64,000 nucleotides of DNA. It comes from an uncultured Christensenellaceae bacterium. GTDB lineage: Bacteria; Bacillota; Clostridia; Christensenellales; Borkfalkiaceae. The DNA is taken from NCBI GenBank assembly GCA_910586985.1, contig CAJUKK010000010.1, positions 1 through 64,000 on the forward strand, given 5' to 3'. Positions 16,717 to 25,086 of this stretch are shown here, piece by piece; position 1 is the first letter of the stretch; each line of letters opens with the position of its first letter. The notes beneath the pieces are model-generated. The model did not search any database. It was not told the origin of the DNA and saw only the letters and a list, made by a program, of their open reading frames with translations. Position numbers and translations under genes: made by a program.

Positions 16717-19587
16717 ATGACGGATAGATATATCAATTCGGACGATATGCTGGTTCTCGAGGGAATGTATAAGGGAATTGCTCGGCAGGTTGACGATATC
16801 AAAGGAGCGGTCGGCAAAGAGATTCAAAGCGGATCGGTTCGTCAGCTCTCCGCTCTTGAAACGCTCATTCAGGATTTAAAAGAAAGCACCGCAACGTTGC
16901 TCGGGGAATTGAAGTATCTTTCTCAGCAGAGCAGTGCGATTTACGAATATCAGGAGGCGGCGCGCAAAGCAATGCTCGGGGATATCCTCGATGCATTCCG
17001 CCAAAGCAAGCCTGCGGAGTCCGCGGAAAGCAGGGATAAACGGTTTGAAGAACTCATTCGCGGCGCAATGAGACAGCTCGAGGCGGAAAACCGCCTTGCG
17101 ATTGACAAACTCGGACAGGCTACGCACACGGCGATTGAAAAAGCCGCCGAAGAGAACCGTCTTTCGTTTAATCGCGTCGCACAGGAAACGCGCGAAGTGA
17201 AAGAGCAGCTTGCCGCGGTTGCGGGTCAGGTATCCGCGCCGAAAAAAGAGGGGATCGGAGCGGAAGAGCTGAACGCGCTTGCAAAAGAAGTTGCCGAACA
17301 GACGGCAAGCCGCGTTGCGGAGCAGGCGAACAAAGCGTTTTCCGCGGCGAGCGCGAGCATTCTTTCCGGCGAAACGGAGCGGCTGCTTACCGAACAGGCG
17401 GAAAAGATTCTGACGATGCGTACGGAACGTCTGATCGCAATGCAGCTGGAAAAGACGCTTGCCGATCAAACGGCGCAGCTGACCGCGCAGACCGACCGTA
17501 TTCTTTCCGAAAGGCTCGAGAGCGCGGTATCGGAAAAGACCGAGCGTTTGATTACGGAGAAGTTGGAAAGAATCGTAAACGAGCAGATTGCAAAATTCTC
17601 CGATCGGACGGAGACGGTCGTCAGAGACAATATAAAAACGTCTACGGCGGAAGAATCGTCTGTACGGACGGATTTTGCTACGTATACGGCGCAGCTTGAG
17701 CGCATTGTTGCAGATCAGGCTGTTCGTACGGAACGCGTGATTGCGGAAAAAGTAGAAAAGGCGATCGGCGAACAGGTAGAGCGCGTGCTCAAGATACAGA
17801 CGGCTCAGATTGCGGCGCAGGCGGCGCAGGTTGCTGCGACTGCGGCTGTTGAAGAGGCTAAAAAGAAGAATGCGAACAAGACGGTTATGCTCGACGAGGA
17901 GACCGCGCTTACGACCGCATACGCCTTGCACGAAATCCCTCGCGAGGAGCATACGCCGCTTTCGGATACTTTTGATTATGACGTTCTTGCGGAAAAAATT
18001 GCAACGATCTTGCCCGAGGTGGATTACGATCTGATTGCGGACAAGGTGTCCGCCGTCATTCCCGAAAACGATTACGATCTGCTTGCCGACAAAATATCGC
18101 TTGTCGTGCCGCACTTGAGCGAAGATTCGATTGCCGAGCGCGTCGCGGAAGTGGTGATCCCCACCGATTATGATTTGATTGCCGAGCGCGTCGCGGGTAC
18201 GATTGCAGACGAATTCGACGTAACGGTGAGCGAGGAGGGCGTACGCCGCATCGCCGAGACGGTGATCGCCGAACTCAATTACGAACAACTGGCGGAAAAA
18301 CTTGCGCAGTTGCTTGCGGAAAGCAAGGCGGACGAACCGCAGGCGGATTACGACGAGATCGCCCGCCGCGTCGTGGAGCTTTTAAAATCGGACGAGAGTT
18401 TGCTCTCTACCGAGGTGTCGGCGCAGCGCACGGCGGAAGCGGTGAAAAACGAGTTGCCCGAATTCGATTACGACGAGATTGCGGCGCGTACCCTTCAGCT
18501 GATAAAGAGCGACGATTCGCTCTTTGATTACGACGAAGCGGCTCGTCGCACGTCCGAACAGCTCCGGAACGATATTGCGGAAAAGGAAGGCGAGCTTACG
18601 GCGCAGGACGTTGCGGATATCGTAAAAGAGCAATTGCCTGAATTTGATTATGGCGAAGCGGCAAAACGCGTTGCGGAGCTTGTAAAGGATGGCGGCGCGG
18701 AAGTCAATTACGATGAGATCGCAAACAAAGTTGCAGAACTCATAAAGACGGACGAACCGCAGGTCGATTATGATGAGATCGCCCGTCGCGTTTCCGAACT
18801 TGTCAAGGGCGACGAAAGCGATCTGGAGCGCATTGCGGCGCTGATCGCCGCGCAACCCGCAAAAGAAGAAGTAAAAATTGTCGAAACAGTTTTGGAAGAA
18901 CCTCCCAAAGAGGAAGAGCAAATCGAAGAGCCTGTGCCCGAAAAGAAAGAAGAGCCGGTTCGCGTAGAGAAAAAGCAGGTCAAGCCTGCGTCTTCCTCCA
19001 AAAAATCCGTGCCCCAAAAAGCGGCAGCGGAAGAGGATGAAGAGGACGACGATCTCGTCGGCGCGACGGAGACAGCAGGCGATCCTTCGCTGATGACGCG
19101 GTATAAACGCAGTTTCCTTGCAAAGATTATCCAAAGCGACGACGACGTGAAGTATTTTTACAGTGAATTGAAAAACAGTATATTGGCGTATTCCAAGGTG
19201 AGTTCGCAGGTGAGCTGGTCGAACGATCGCTTTACCAAGAGCAGAGAGACGATTGCAAAAATCGGAATCCGCGGCAAAACGCTCTGCGTGTTCCTTTCGC
19301 TCAATCCCGACGAGTTTGCATCTTCCGTTTACCACCAGACGTTTGTCGGCGATACGAAGATGTACGAAAAGACGCCGATGATGGTCAAGGTCAAGAGCCA
19401 GACGGCGCTGAAACGCGCGCAGAAACTCATCGCGTTGCTCATGGAAAAGGAAGAGGCGGTTCTTAAAAAGTCGTTTACCGCAGTGGACTACGTGAAGATG
19501 TACCGTTATAAGAACGACGAATCGCTCTTGAATGAAGGACTTATCAAAACCACGCTCATTGAGAAAGTGGATTTGAATTTTGATTAA
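16717..19587 (+). CDS. Long coiled-coil protein with DYDxIA repeats and conserved C-terminal domain
   Basis: A 956-residue protein with no signal peptide or membrane segment, so probably cytoplasmic. Residues about 80-400 are charged helices rich in E, K, Q and A with repeated TERLI/EKLE units, a strong coiled-coil pattern. Residues about 415-705 contain roughly ten repeats starting (F/V)DYD(E/L)IA followed by a short helix and an LLKSDES-like linker. An acidic, Pro/Lys-rich linker follows (about 705-790). The last ~165 residues (from YKRSFLAKII) form a globular domain that I recall as common but unnamed in Clostridia. Function is unknown; the shape suggests a scaffold or cell-architecture protein. 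It is monocistronic by promoter and hairpin. Confidence 0.75.
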   Translation: MTDRYINSDDMLVLEGMYKGIARQVDDIKGAVGKEIQSGSVRQLSALETLIQDLKESTATLLGELKYLSQQSSAIYEYQEAARKAMLGDILDAFRQSKPAESAESRDKRFEELIRGAMRQLEAENRLAIDKLGQATHTAIEKAAEENRLSFNRVAQETREVKEQLAAVAGQVSAPKKEGIGAEELNALAKEVAEQTASRVAEQANKAFSAASASILSGETERLLTEQAEKILTMRTERLIAMQLEKTLADQTAQLTAQTDRILSERLESAVSEKTERLITEKLERIVNEQIAKFSDRTETVVRDNIKTSTAEESSVRTDFATYTAQLERIVADQAVRTERVIAEKVEKAIGEQVERVLKIQTAQIAAQAAQVAATAAVEEAKKKNANKTVMLDEETALTTAYALHEIPREEHTPLSDTFDYDVLAEKIATILPEVDYDLIADKVSAVIPENDYDLLADKISLVVPHLSEDSIAERVAEVVIPTDYDLIAERVAGTIADEFDVTVSEEGVRRIAETVIAELNYEQLAEKLAQLLAESKADEPQADYDEIARRVVELLKSDESLLSTEVSAQRTAEAVKNELPEFDYDEIAARTLQLIKSDDSLFDYDEAARRTSEQLRNDIAEKEGELTAQDVADIVKEQLPEFDYGEAAKRVAELVKDGGAEVNYDEIANKVAELIKTDEPQVDYDEIARRVSELVKGDESDLERIAALIAAQPAKEEVKIVETVLEEPPKEEEQIEEPVPEKKEEPVRVEKKQVKPASSSKKSVPQKAAAEEDEEDDDLVGATETAGDPSLMTRYKRSFLAKIIQSDDDVKYFYSELKNSILAYSKVSSQVSWSNDRFTKSRETIAKIGIRGKTLCVFLSLNPDEFASSVYHQTFVGDTKMYEKTPMMVKVKSQTALKRAQKLIALLMEKEEAVLKKSFTAVDYVKMYRYKNDESLLNEGLIKTTLIEKVDLNFD

Positions 19588-19611
19588 AATATAGCTCGGG
19601 ACAAAGTATAC

Positions 19612-19648
19612 GAAAGAGAGCTGCTTTAAGTCAGCTCTCTCGCTTTGT
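19612..19648 (+). terminator. Hairpin after the coiled-coil gene
   Basis: An imperfect stem (about 19614-19623 with 19631-19640) carries a weak T-rich tail. It is a likely, though not strong, terminator ahead of the RNase J gene. Confidence 0.5.
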
Positions 19649-19678
19649 TATAAAGCTTGGGCAAGAAAGGAGTAATTT

Positions 19679-21736
19679 TTGGAAAAGAAGGAACAAGGCA
19701 ACAAAAACCGACAAAACGCAGGCGCAAAAAATGCGATCGAGCTTGCTATTTTAAACGGGATCGAGGCATTTAACAGAGAACAGGCGAATAAGAACGTAAA
19801 CAGAGCGGGAAAAAGCGCCGCGCAATCTGTTGCGAAAACGGGCAAACCGCAGCAAAAAAACAACGCGCCGCTTCTGAGCAAAGAAGCTATGGCAGAGGCA
19901 GGACTCAAACCTCACCGCAAGTCGCGCGCAAAGGGAAAGGGGACAAAACTTACCCCGTTTGAACTTGCGCCCGTTCCCAAACAAAACGTGCAAAAGCATA
20001 AAAACGCCGTTGCGGCGGAACTTCCCCGTAACGCGCAGGATAAAACGGATAGAAAACAGGGACAAGCGGGCAAAAAAAAGAACAGGAAAGGCTGTTTGAA
20101 GGTGCTGTTTTTCGGGGGCGTGGGCGAGATCGGCAAAAATATGACCGCGCTTGAATTCGGAAACGACATTATCATTATCGATGCGGGCATTATCTTCCCG
20201 ACAGAGGAGATGCCGGGGATCGACCTCGTATTTCCCGATATCACCTATCTTGTTAAAAACAAAAATAAGATTCGCGGCGTATTTTTAACGCACGGTCACG
20301 AGGATCATATCGGCGGCGTTCCTTACCTCATGAAGGAGATCAATCCCAATACGCCGCTCTACGGGACAAAGTTGACGCTTGCGCTGGTCGATAACAAGCT
20401 CAGGGAACACCGTTTAAATAACGTTGTCGAAAAAACGGTCAGTCCCAAAGACAAGGTGAAGGCGGGCGCGTTTACCGTTAATTTTGTCAACGTCAACCAT
20501 TCGATTGCCGGCGCGCTGGCGTTCGCGATCGAAACGCCCATCGGCTACGTGTTCCACAGCGGCGATTTTAAAATCGACTTGACGCCCGTTGCGGGTTCGC
20601 CCATCGATCTTGAAGAGATTGCGGAATACGGCAAAAAGGGAGTGCTTTTATATCTCGGCGAATCCACTAACGTGGAACGGCTCGGCTATACGATGAGCGA
20701 AAAAGTTGTTGGCACGACGTTCGAGCATCTGTTTGCGGAAAATGCGGACAGACGGCTGATTATTGCGACGTTTGCTTCCAACGTGCACAGATTGCAACAG
20801 ATCATCGACATTGCGGTAAAGTATCGCAGAAAGGTTGCGCTTTCGGGGCGCAGTATGTTCAACGTTGTCGAGGCGGCGGCAAAAATCGGGGAGCTGAAAA
20901 TTCCCGAGGGCGTGTTGGTGGACGTTGAAAAGACGAAAAATTTCTTTGACCGCGAGATCGTGATTGTTTCCACGGGCTCTCAGGGCGAGCCAATGAGCGC
21001 GCTAACGCGCATGGCGTCGGGCGATTTTAACCGCGTTACCATCGGCAACAACGATACGATTATTATTTCCGCCAATCCGATCCCCGGAAACGAGCGTATG
21101 ATTTACCGCGTCATCAACAATCTCTATAAAAAGGGCGCGAACGTCGTTTACGAAAGTCTTGAAAAAATTCACGTTTCGGGACACGCTTGTCAGGAAGAGC
21201 ATAAGATCATGCACACGCTCTTAAAACCCAAATTTTTTATTCCCGTGCACGGTGAATATCGCCATCTGAAACGGCATGCGTTGCTTGCACAGGAAACGGG
21301 TATGCCGCAGTCCTGCATCTTTATTCCGGATATCGGCAATTGCGTGGAGATCGACGGGGAAAGTATCCGTCAGGGTGAGAGTATTCCCTCGGGCGCGCGT
21401 CTGATCGACGGCGCAGGGTTTGAAGATTACGGCACAAGTGAAGTATTAAAGGATAGAATTTTGATGTCGAGCGAGGGAGTGTTCGTCGTAAGCGTATGCG
21501 TATCGAGCGGCGTGGTGCTCGGAGAACCTGTTATAGAGAGCCGCGGTTTCGTCTATTCGGAAGGGCGCGACCATCGTCGCGAACTCAAAGACGTTGTCGA
21601 CAAGGCGATCGAAAGTTGCGGAGGGCACGCGGGCGCGGGAGAACTGAGCACTGCAATCAAACGCGCAATGAAGAATTATCTCTATAAAAAGACCAAACAA
21701 TCGCCCATGATTTTGCCGGTGATTCAGGAATTATAA
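19679..21736 (+). CDS. Ribonuclease J with long basic N-terminal extension
   Basis: An RNA-processing and decay enzyme (5' exonuclease and endonuclease) of the beta-CASP metallo-beta-lactamase family. The core starts near residue 138 (LKVLFFGGVGEIGKNM), has HGHEDHIGG (about 205-213), the beta-CASP segment, and SGHACQEEHK and FIPVHGEYRH near the end; it matches the usual ~555 residues. The first ~135 residues are an extra low-complexity tail rich in Lys, Asn, Gln and Ala, perhaps RNA-binding. The TTG start at 19679 has AAGGAG 6 nt upstream and no better ATG is present before the core. Whether it is the J1 or J2 form cannot be decided. Confidence 0.93.
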   Translation: MEKKEQGNKNRQNAGAKNAIELAILNGIEAFNREQANKNVNRAGKSAAQSVAKTGKPQQKNNAPLLSKEAMAEAGLKPHRKSRAKGKGTKLTPFELAPVPKQNVQKHKNAVAAELPRNAQDKTDRKQGQAGKKKNRKGCLKVLFFGGVGEIGKNMTALEFGNDIIIIDAGIIFPTEEMPGIDLVFPDITYLVKNKNKIRGVFLTHGHEDHIGGVPYLMKEINPNTPLYGTKLTLALVDNKLREHRLNNVVEKTVSPKDKVKAGAFTVNFVNVNHSIAGALAFAIETPIGYVFHSGDFKIDLTPVAGSPIDLEEIAEYGKKGVLLYLGESTNVERLGYTMSEKVVGTTFEHLFAENADRRLIIATFASNVHRLQQIIDIAVKYRRKVALSGRSMFNVVEAAAKIGELKIPEGVLVDVEKTKNFFDREIVIVSTGSQGEPMSALTRMASGDFNRVTIGNNDTIIISANPIPGNERMIYRVINNLYKKGANVVYESLEKIHVSGHACQEEHKIMHTLLKPKFFIPVHGEYRHLKRHALLAQETGMPQSCIFIPDIGNCVEIDGESIRQGESIPSGARLIDGAGFEDYGTSEVLKDRILMSSEGVFVVSVCVSSGVVLGEPVIESRGFVYSEGRDHRRELKDVVDKAIESCGGHAGAGELSTAIKRAMKNYLYKKTKQSPMILPVIQEL

Positions 21737-21740
21737 GTGG

Positions 21741-21764
21741 AAAGCCGCGTAACAAGCGGCTTTT
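21741..21764 (+). terminator. Terminator of the RNase J gene
   Basis: An 8-bp stem (21741-21748 with 21756-21763), 7-nt loop and four T. Confidence 0.75.
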
Positions 21765-21783
21765 CATACAGAGGAGAATTAAT

Positions 21784-22086
21784 ATGACGGAAAAACAAGT
21801 TTTGGAAGAAATAATTGCAGGATTGCCCGAAGTGCGCGTTCGTGCTATGATGGGCGAATATGTGCTCTATTGCAGGGAAAAAGTTGTGGGAGATATTTGC
21901 GATAATAAACTCTTTGTCAAGATTACGCCTGTTTCCAAAAACTATCTGGAGGGTTCGCCCGAAGTTCCGCCCTATGTAGGCGCAAAGCCGTATTATCTTG
22001 TTGAAAATACGCAGAATAAAGCGTTTATATCCGAGTTATTGCTCGCAGTCGCGGATGCGCTCCCCGCGCCGAAAAAGAGAAAATGA
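21784..22086 (+). CDS. TfoX N-terminal domain protein
   Basis: A 100-residue protein of the TfoX/Sxy N-terminal domain family, recognised by the MMGEYVLYCREKVVGDICDN segment and the KPYYLVE strand. In Gammaproteobacteria the family regulates competence; stand-alone short copies in Firmicutes have no proven role. It has GAGGAG before its ATG and its stop overlaps the start of the next gene (ATGA at 22083), so it is translated together with the tRNA methyltransferase gene. Confidence 0.8.
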   Translation: MTEKQVLEEIIAGLPEVRVRAMMGEYVLYCREKVVGDICDNKLFVKITPVSKNYLEGSPEVPPYVGAKPYYLVENTQNKAFISELLLAVADALPAPKKRK

Positions 22087-22685
22087 GCGATCTTCGGTCA
22101 TTTCATCTCGATGTGCGGTTGCTTGCCATGCGGGAGAATGCTAAGCAGGGGCGCGACCCGACGGCGGCGGACGAAACGCTTGCCTGTCTGCTTACCTGGG
22201 CGCGTGATCACGCAGCCGAACGTGTTTTGGAGATCGGCTCGGCGGAGGGACTTACTTCCGTTGCGCTGCTTACGGCGAACAAAGCCGCAACGCTTACGGC
22301 AATTGAATTTGATTCTGCGCGAGCGGAAACGGCGCGCAAAAATTATCGGCTGTTCGGCGTTTCCGAACGAGTCGTATTGCATGAGGGAGACGCGGGGGAA
22401 ATATTGCCGATGCTGACCGGCGCGTACGATATGATTTTTCTCGACGGACCTAAGGTTCAGTACTTAAAGTATCTGCCCGATTGCAAACGACTCTTAAAGC
22501 GGGGCGGCGCGCTGTTTTCGGATGATATTTTGCTGTTCGGCTGGGTGCGCGGCGAACCGCCCAAAAAGCGCAGAATGCTTGTGGAACATATTCGCGAATA
22601 TCTCGCGGCTTTGGAAAGCGACTCGGAGTTTAAAACGGAAATTTTGGAGTTTGGCGAAGGATTGGCGCTCAGCGTTAAGGTGTAA
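22083..22685 (+). CDS. trmR: tRNA 5-hydroxyuridine methyltransferase (TrmR-like O-methyltransferase)
   Basis: A class I SAM-dependent O-methyltransferase of 200 residues (family 3, COG4122). The SAM motif is VLEIGSAEGLTSVAL (about 44-58), the acidic motif AIEF follows, and YDMIFLDGPKVQY carries the metal/substrate Asp. Related enzymes in Bacillus (YrrM/TrmR) methylate 5-hydroxyuridine at tRNA position 34 to give mo5U. The gene right after it encodes a U32 protein of the TrhP type, which makes that 5-hydroxyuridine, and this pairing supports the assignment. From sequence alone a small-molecule methyltransferase would also be possible. Confidence 0.78.
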   Translation: MSDLRSFHLDVRLLAMRENAKQGRDPTAADETLACLLTWARDHAAERVLEIGSAEGLTSVALLTANKAATLTAIEFDSARAETARKNYRLFGVSERVVLHEGDAGEILPMLTGAYDMIFLDGPKVQYLKYLPDCKRLLKRGGALFSDDILLFGWVRGEPPKKRRMLVEHIREYLAALESDSEFKTEILEFGEGLALSVKV

Positions 22686-22688
22686 TAT

Positions 22689-23879
22689 ATGAAGATCGAA
22701 CTATTAGCCCCTGCGGGCAATCTCAACAAATTAAAACTTGCGTTTTATTACGGAGCGGACGCAGTGTACGTGGGGGGAAAGTCTTTTTCTCTTCGTACGT
22801 TTGCAGATAATTTTACCGACGCGGAGCTGAAAGAGGGAATTTCTTTTGCGCATGAGCGCGGGAAAAAGGTCTACGTTGCGGCGAATATTTTTGCGCGGAA
22901 CGCGGATATTAAGCCGCTCGAAGAATATTTTACGTTACTTGAAGAGATCGGAGCGGACGCGGTGCTCGTCTCAGATCTCGGCGCGTTCAGGATTGTCCGC
23001 AGAGTTGCGCCCAAACTTTCCGTGCATGTTTCCACGCAGGCAAATACAACGAACAGCGAAGCCTGCGCCATGTGGCGGGAGCTTGGAGCAAGCCGCGTGG
23101 TACTGGCACGGGAACTTTCCTTGCAGGAAATATCCGACATTCATGCGCAGAATCCCGACCTCGAACTCGAGGCGTTCGTTCACGGCGCAATGTGTATTTC
23201 GTACAGCGGAAGATGCCTTTTATCCGACTATCTCGACGGACGTTCGTCCAATCGCGGCGCTTGCGTACAGGCGTGCCGGTACGAATACGAGATTCGCGCC
23301 CGTCAGGGAAAGGAAGATAAATGGCTTTCTGTCTCCGAGGACGGCAAGGGCACGTATCTTTTAAACAGTAAAGATCTGAATATGAGCGAACATTTAGAAA
23401 AGCTCGCGGCGGTGGGAGTATGTTCTTTCAAGATCGAAGGACGGATGAAGAGCGAATACTATCTTGCGACGGTTGTCAACGCATATCGGCGTATACTTGA
23501 CGGCGGGTTTTCCGAACAACTCGGGCGCGAGCTTGGCTGTGCGGCGCATCGGGATTATACGACGGCATATGCTTTCGGGAAAAATGCAAAAAGCGTATCC
23601 TATGACAATTCGCAGACAAAGGGAAGCTGTGAATTTATCGGGATTGTCAGAGATTATAAAAACGGACGCGTTTCCGTAGAAATGCGAAACCGTTTTCATG
23701 AAGGAGAGAAACTCGAGGTTTTGTCCCCCTCCGATAATTTTTTAAAAGAAGTAACGGTTGCGCATATGCGCGATTGTGCAAACGAGCTTTGCGCAGATGC
23801 GAAACGGGTACAGGAAATTTATTCGTTCGACTGTTCGTATCCGTTGCATGAAGGGGATATTGTTCGCAGAAGAAAATAG
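22689..23879 (+). CDS. trhP: U32-family protein, tRNA 5-hydroxyuridine synthesis (TrhP-like)
   Basis: A 396-residue member of the peptidase U32 family. The start LLAPAGNLNKLKLAFYYGADAVYVGG and the U32 signature EAFVHGAMCISYSGRC are clear. Further cysteines in the central part (GACVQACRYEYE and VCSFKIEGRMKSEYY) match the iron-sulphur Cys pattern of the RNA-hydroxylation subgroup (TrhP/RlhA). Although named for peptidases, this subgroup with prephenate-dependent chemistry makes 5-hydroxyuridine in tRNA or hydroxycytidine in rRNA. Placement 3 nt after a TrmR-type methyltransferase favours the tRNA wobble role. Confidence 0.82.
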   Translation: MKIELLAPAGNLNKLKLAFYYGADAVYVGGKSFSLRTFADNFTDAELKEGISFAHERGKKVYVAANIFARNADIKPLEEYFTLLEEIGADAVLVSDLGAFRIVRRVAPKLSVHVSTQANTTNSEACAMWRELGASRVVLARELSLQEISDIHAQNPDLELEAFVHGAMCISYSGRCLLSDYLDGRSSNRGACVQACRYEYEIRARQGKEDKWLSVSEDGKGTYLLNSKDLNMSEHLEKLAAVGVCSFKIEGRMKSEYYLATVVNAYRRILDGGFSEQLGRELGCAAHRDYTTAYAFGKNAKSVSYDNSQTKGSCEFIGIVRDYKNGRVSVEMRNRFHEGEKLEVLSPSDNFLKEVTVAHMRDCANELCADAKRVQEIYSFDCSYPLHEGDIVRRRK

Positions 23880-23963
23880 ACAGAGACGGTGCAGCATTAA
23901 AATAAAATACGTGACGATCCCCTGACGTTTTGTTTTTACAATATAATACTTGCCGTCCGGCAT

Positions 23964-23993
23964 GAATAGGACAACTTTTTTCGATCATACAAT
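23964..23993 (+). promoter_or_regulatory. Sigma-E-type sporulation promoter before sigK
   Basis: The -10 CATACAAT (23986-23993) fits the sigma-E consensus exactly, and GAATAGG (23964-23970) 15 bp upstream fits the -35 in five of seven positions. In Bacillus sigK is transcribed by sigma-E. The expected start point near 24000 leaves only about 10 nt before the ATG, so the ribosome binding site (GAGGT, 24000-24004) would sit at the very 5' end. Confidence 0.7.
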
Positions 23994-24010
23994 ACCCCTG
24001 AGGTGAATGT

Positions 24011-24712
24011 ATGATCGAAATGTTATATGCGGTACTTTGTCGGGTATTCTTTTTTACGGGATCGTTCCGGGACGGAAGTGCTTATCCAAAGCCGCTTTCT
24101 AAAGAGGACGAGGAGAAATATTTAAAGCTTGCAAAATCGGGCGATCGCGCTGCGAAAGATATGCTTGTGAAACACAATATGCGTCTTGTCGCGCATATTG
24201 TAAAAAAGTACAACGGAGCAGCTGAGACAGACGACATGATTTCCGTCGGCAGTATCGGACTTATCAAAGCGATCAATACCTATGAGTCGGGGCACGGGAC
24301 GCGTCTTGCAACTTATACCGCGCGCTGTATTGAAAACGAAATCCTGATGCTGATCCGCGCGGGAAAAAAACACAAAAACAACGTTTCGCTTTCCGATCCC
24401 GTCGGAACGGATAAGGACGGAAACGAGCTGACGCTTATGGATTTGCTGTTTGAAAAGGAGGATAAAGTTTTTGCCGGCGTGGAGCAGTCGCTGATGCAGG
24501 CAAAATTTCTTTCCGCCATCAAGTCGGTGCTCACCGAGCGGGAGACGACGATCATCTGCATGCGCTATGCGTTTACGGGCGGCGTGCCGCTTGCTCAACG
24601 CGAAGTTGCGCAAAAACTCAAAATTTCGCGTTCCTACGTCTCCCGCATTGAAAAACGCGCCTTAGAAAAATTAAGAACGTCTTTAAGGAGAGAAGATTTT
24701 TTTACCGAATAA
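24011..24712 (+). CDS. sigK: Sporulation sigma factor SigK
   Basis: RNA polymerase sigma factor of the late mother cell during sporulation, 233 residues. The hydrophobic N-terminal ~22 residues (MLYAVLCRVFFF) are the pro-sequence that holds pro-sigma-K at the membrane until cleavage. YPKPLSKEDEEKYL is the conserved junction with region 1.2. Region 2 is DMISVGSIGLIKAINTY, and region 4 ends in the helix-turn-helix LAQREVAQKLKISRSYVSRIEKRA. The gene is whole, with no skin-type insertion. It lies alone between trhP and a T-box, behind a sigma-E-like promoter. Its presence implies that the organism can form, or recently could form, endospores. Confidence 0.93.
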   Translation: MIEMLYAVLCRVFFFTGSFRDGSAYPKPLSKEDEEKYLKLAKSGDRAAKDMLVKHNMRLVAHIVKKYNGAAETDDMISVGSIGLIKAINTYESGHGTRLATYTARCIENEILMLIRAGKKHKNNVSLSDPVGTDKDGNELTLMDLLFEKEDKVFAGVEQSLMQAKFLSAIKSVLTERETTIICMRYAFTGGVPLAQREVAQKLKISRSYVSRIEKRALEKLRTSLRREDFFTE

Positions 24713-24757
24713 AATACAATAATTGCATAAAAATGCAACAAAAGACCCTCTAAACGG

Positions 24758-24786
24758 TTGACAAACGCATGAATATTGCATATAAT
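24758..24786 (+). promoter_or_regulatory. Promoter of the T-box/asnB unit
   Basis: TTGACA (24758-24763), 17-bp spacer, TATAAT (24781-24786), a near-consensus sigma-A promoter. Its -35 and spacer are almost identical to those at 36,886-36,908. Confidence 0.92.
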
Positions 24787-24793
24787 GATAAAA

Positions 24794-25053
24794 AGCCATG
24801 ACGGAGAGGAGTAATTTGCGGGTACGGCTTGTCCAGTGAACGGGAGAAAGTGGAAACCCCGTAGCCGTTGCAGACGAAAAACGCTCCCGAGCTGCAATCC
24901 GAAAGATCATTCGAGTAGGTGCGACGTATGCTTGCGTAAACAGCGAAAGCCTTGTCGGAGGCGAAAAGTGACCGCAAACGAGCGGTAATTTAGGTGGCAC
25001 CGCGGATACTACGGCTATCCGTCCTAAAAAATGGGACGGACGGCTGTTTTTTT
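24794..25053 (+). ncRNA. T-box riboswitch, asparagine-specific
   Basis: A T-box leader that senses uncharged tRNA and lets transcription into the following asparagine synthetase gene proceed. The T-box core TAGGTGGCACCGCGG is at 24991-25005, next to stem III (about 24970-24986). The AGAGGA loop element (24805-24810), a GTGGAAA apical motif (24850-24856) and the AGTAGG linker (24914-24919) are present. The specifier, placed by the conserved GCTCC that follows it, reads AAC (24880-24882), an Asn codon. A terminator stem and seven T end the leader at 25053. The codon assignment is from pattern alignment by eye. Confidence 0.92.
25012..25053 (+). terminator. Regulated terminator of the T-box
   Basis: The stem pairs about 25014-25024 with 25034-25044, then seven T (25047-25053). 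The left arm (TATCCGTCCTA) can instead pair with the T-box core to form the antiterminator. Confidence 0.85.
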
Positions 25054-25086
25054 ATACTCTGCGGTCGTTGCGTCAAGGAGGAGCAT

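Noticed and set aside
24011..24712. A skin-type element interrupting sigK
   Set aside because: The reading frame from pro-sequence to region 4 is continuous.
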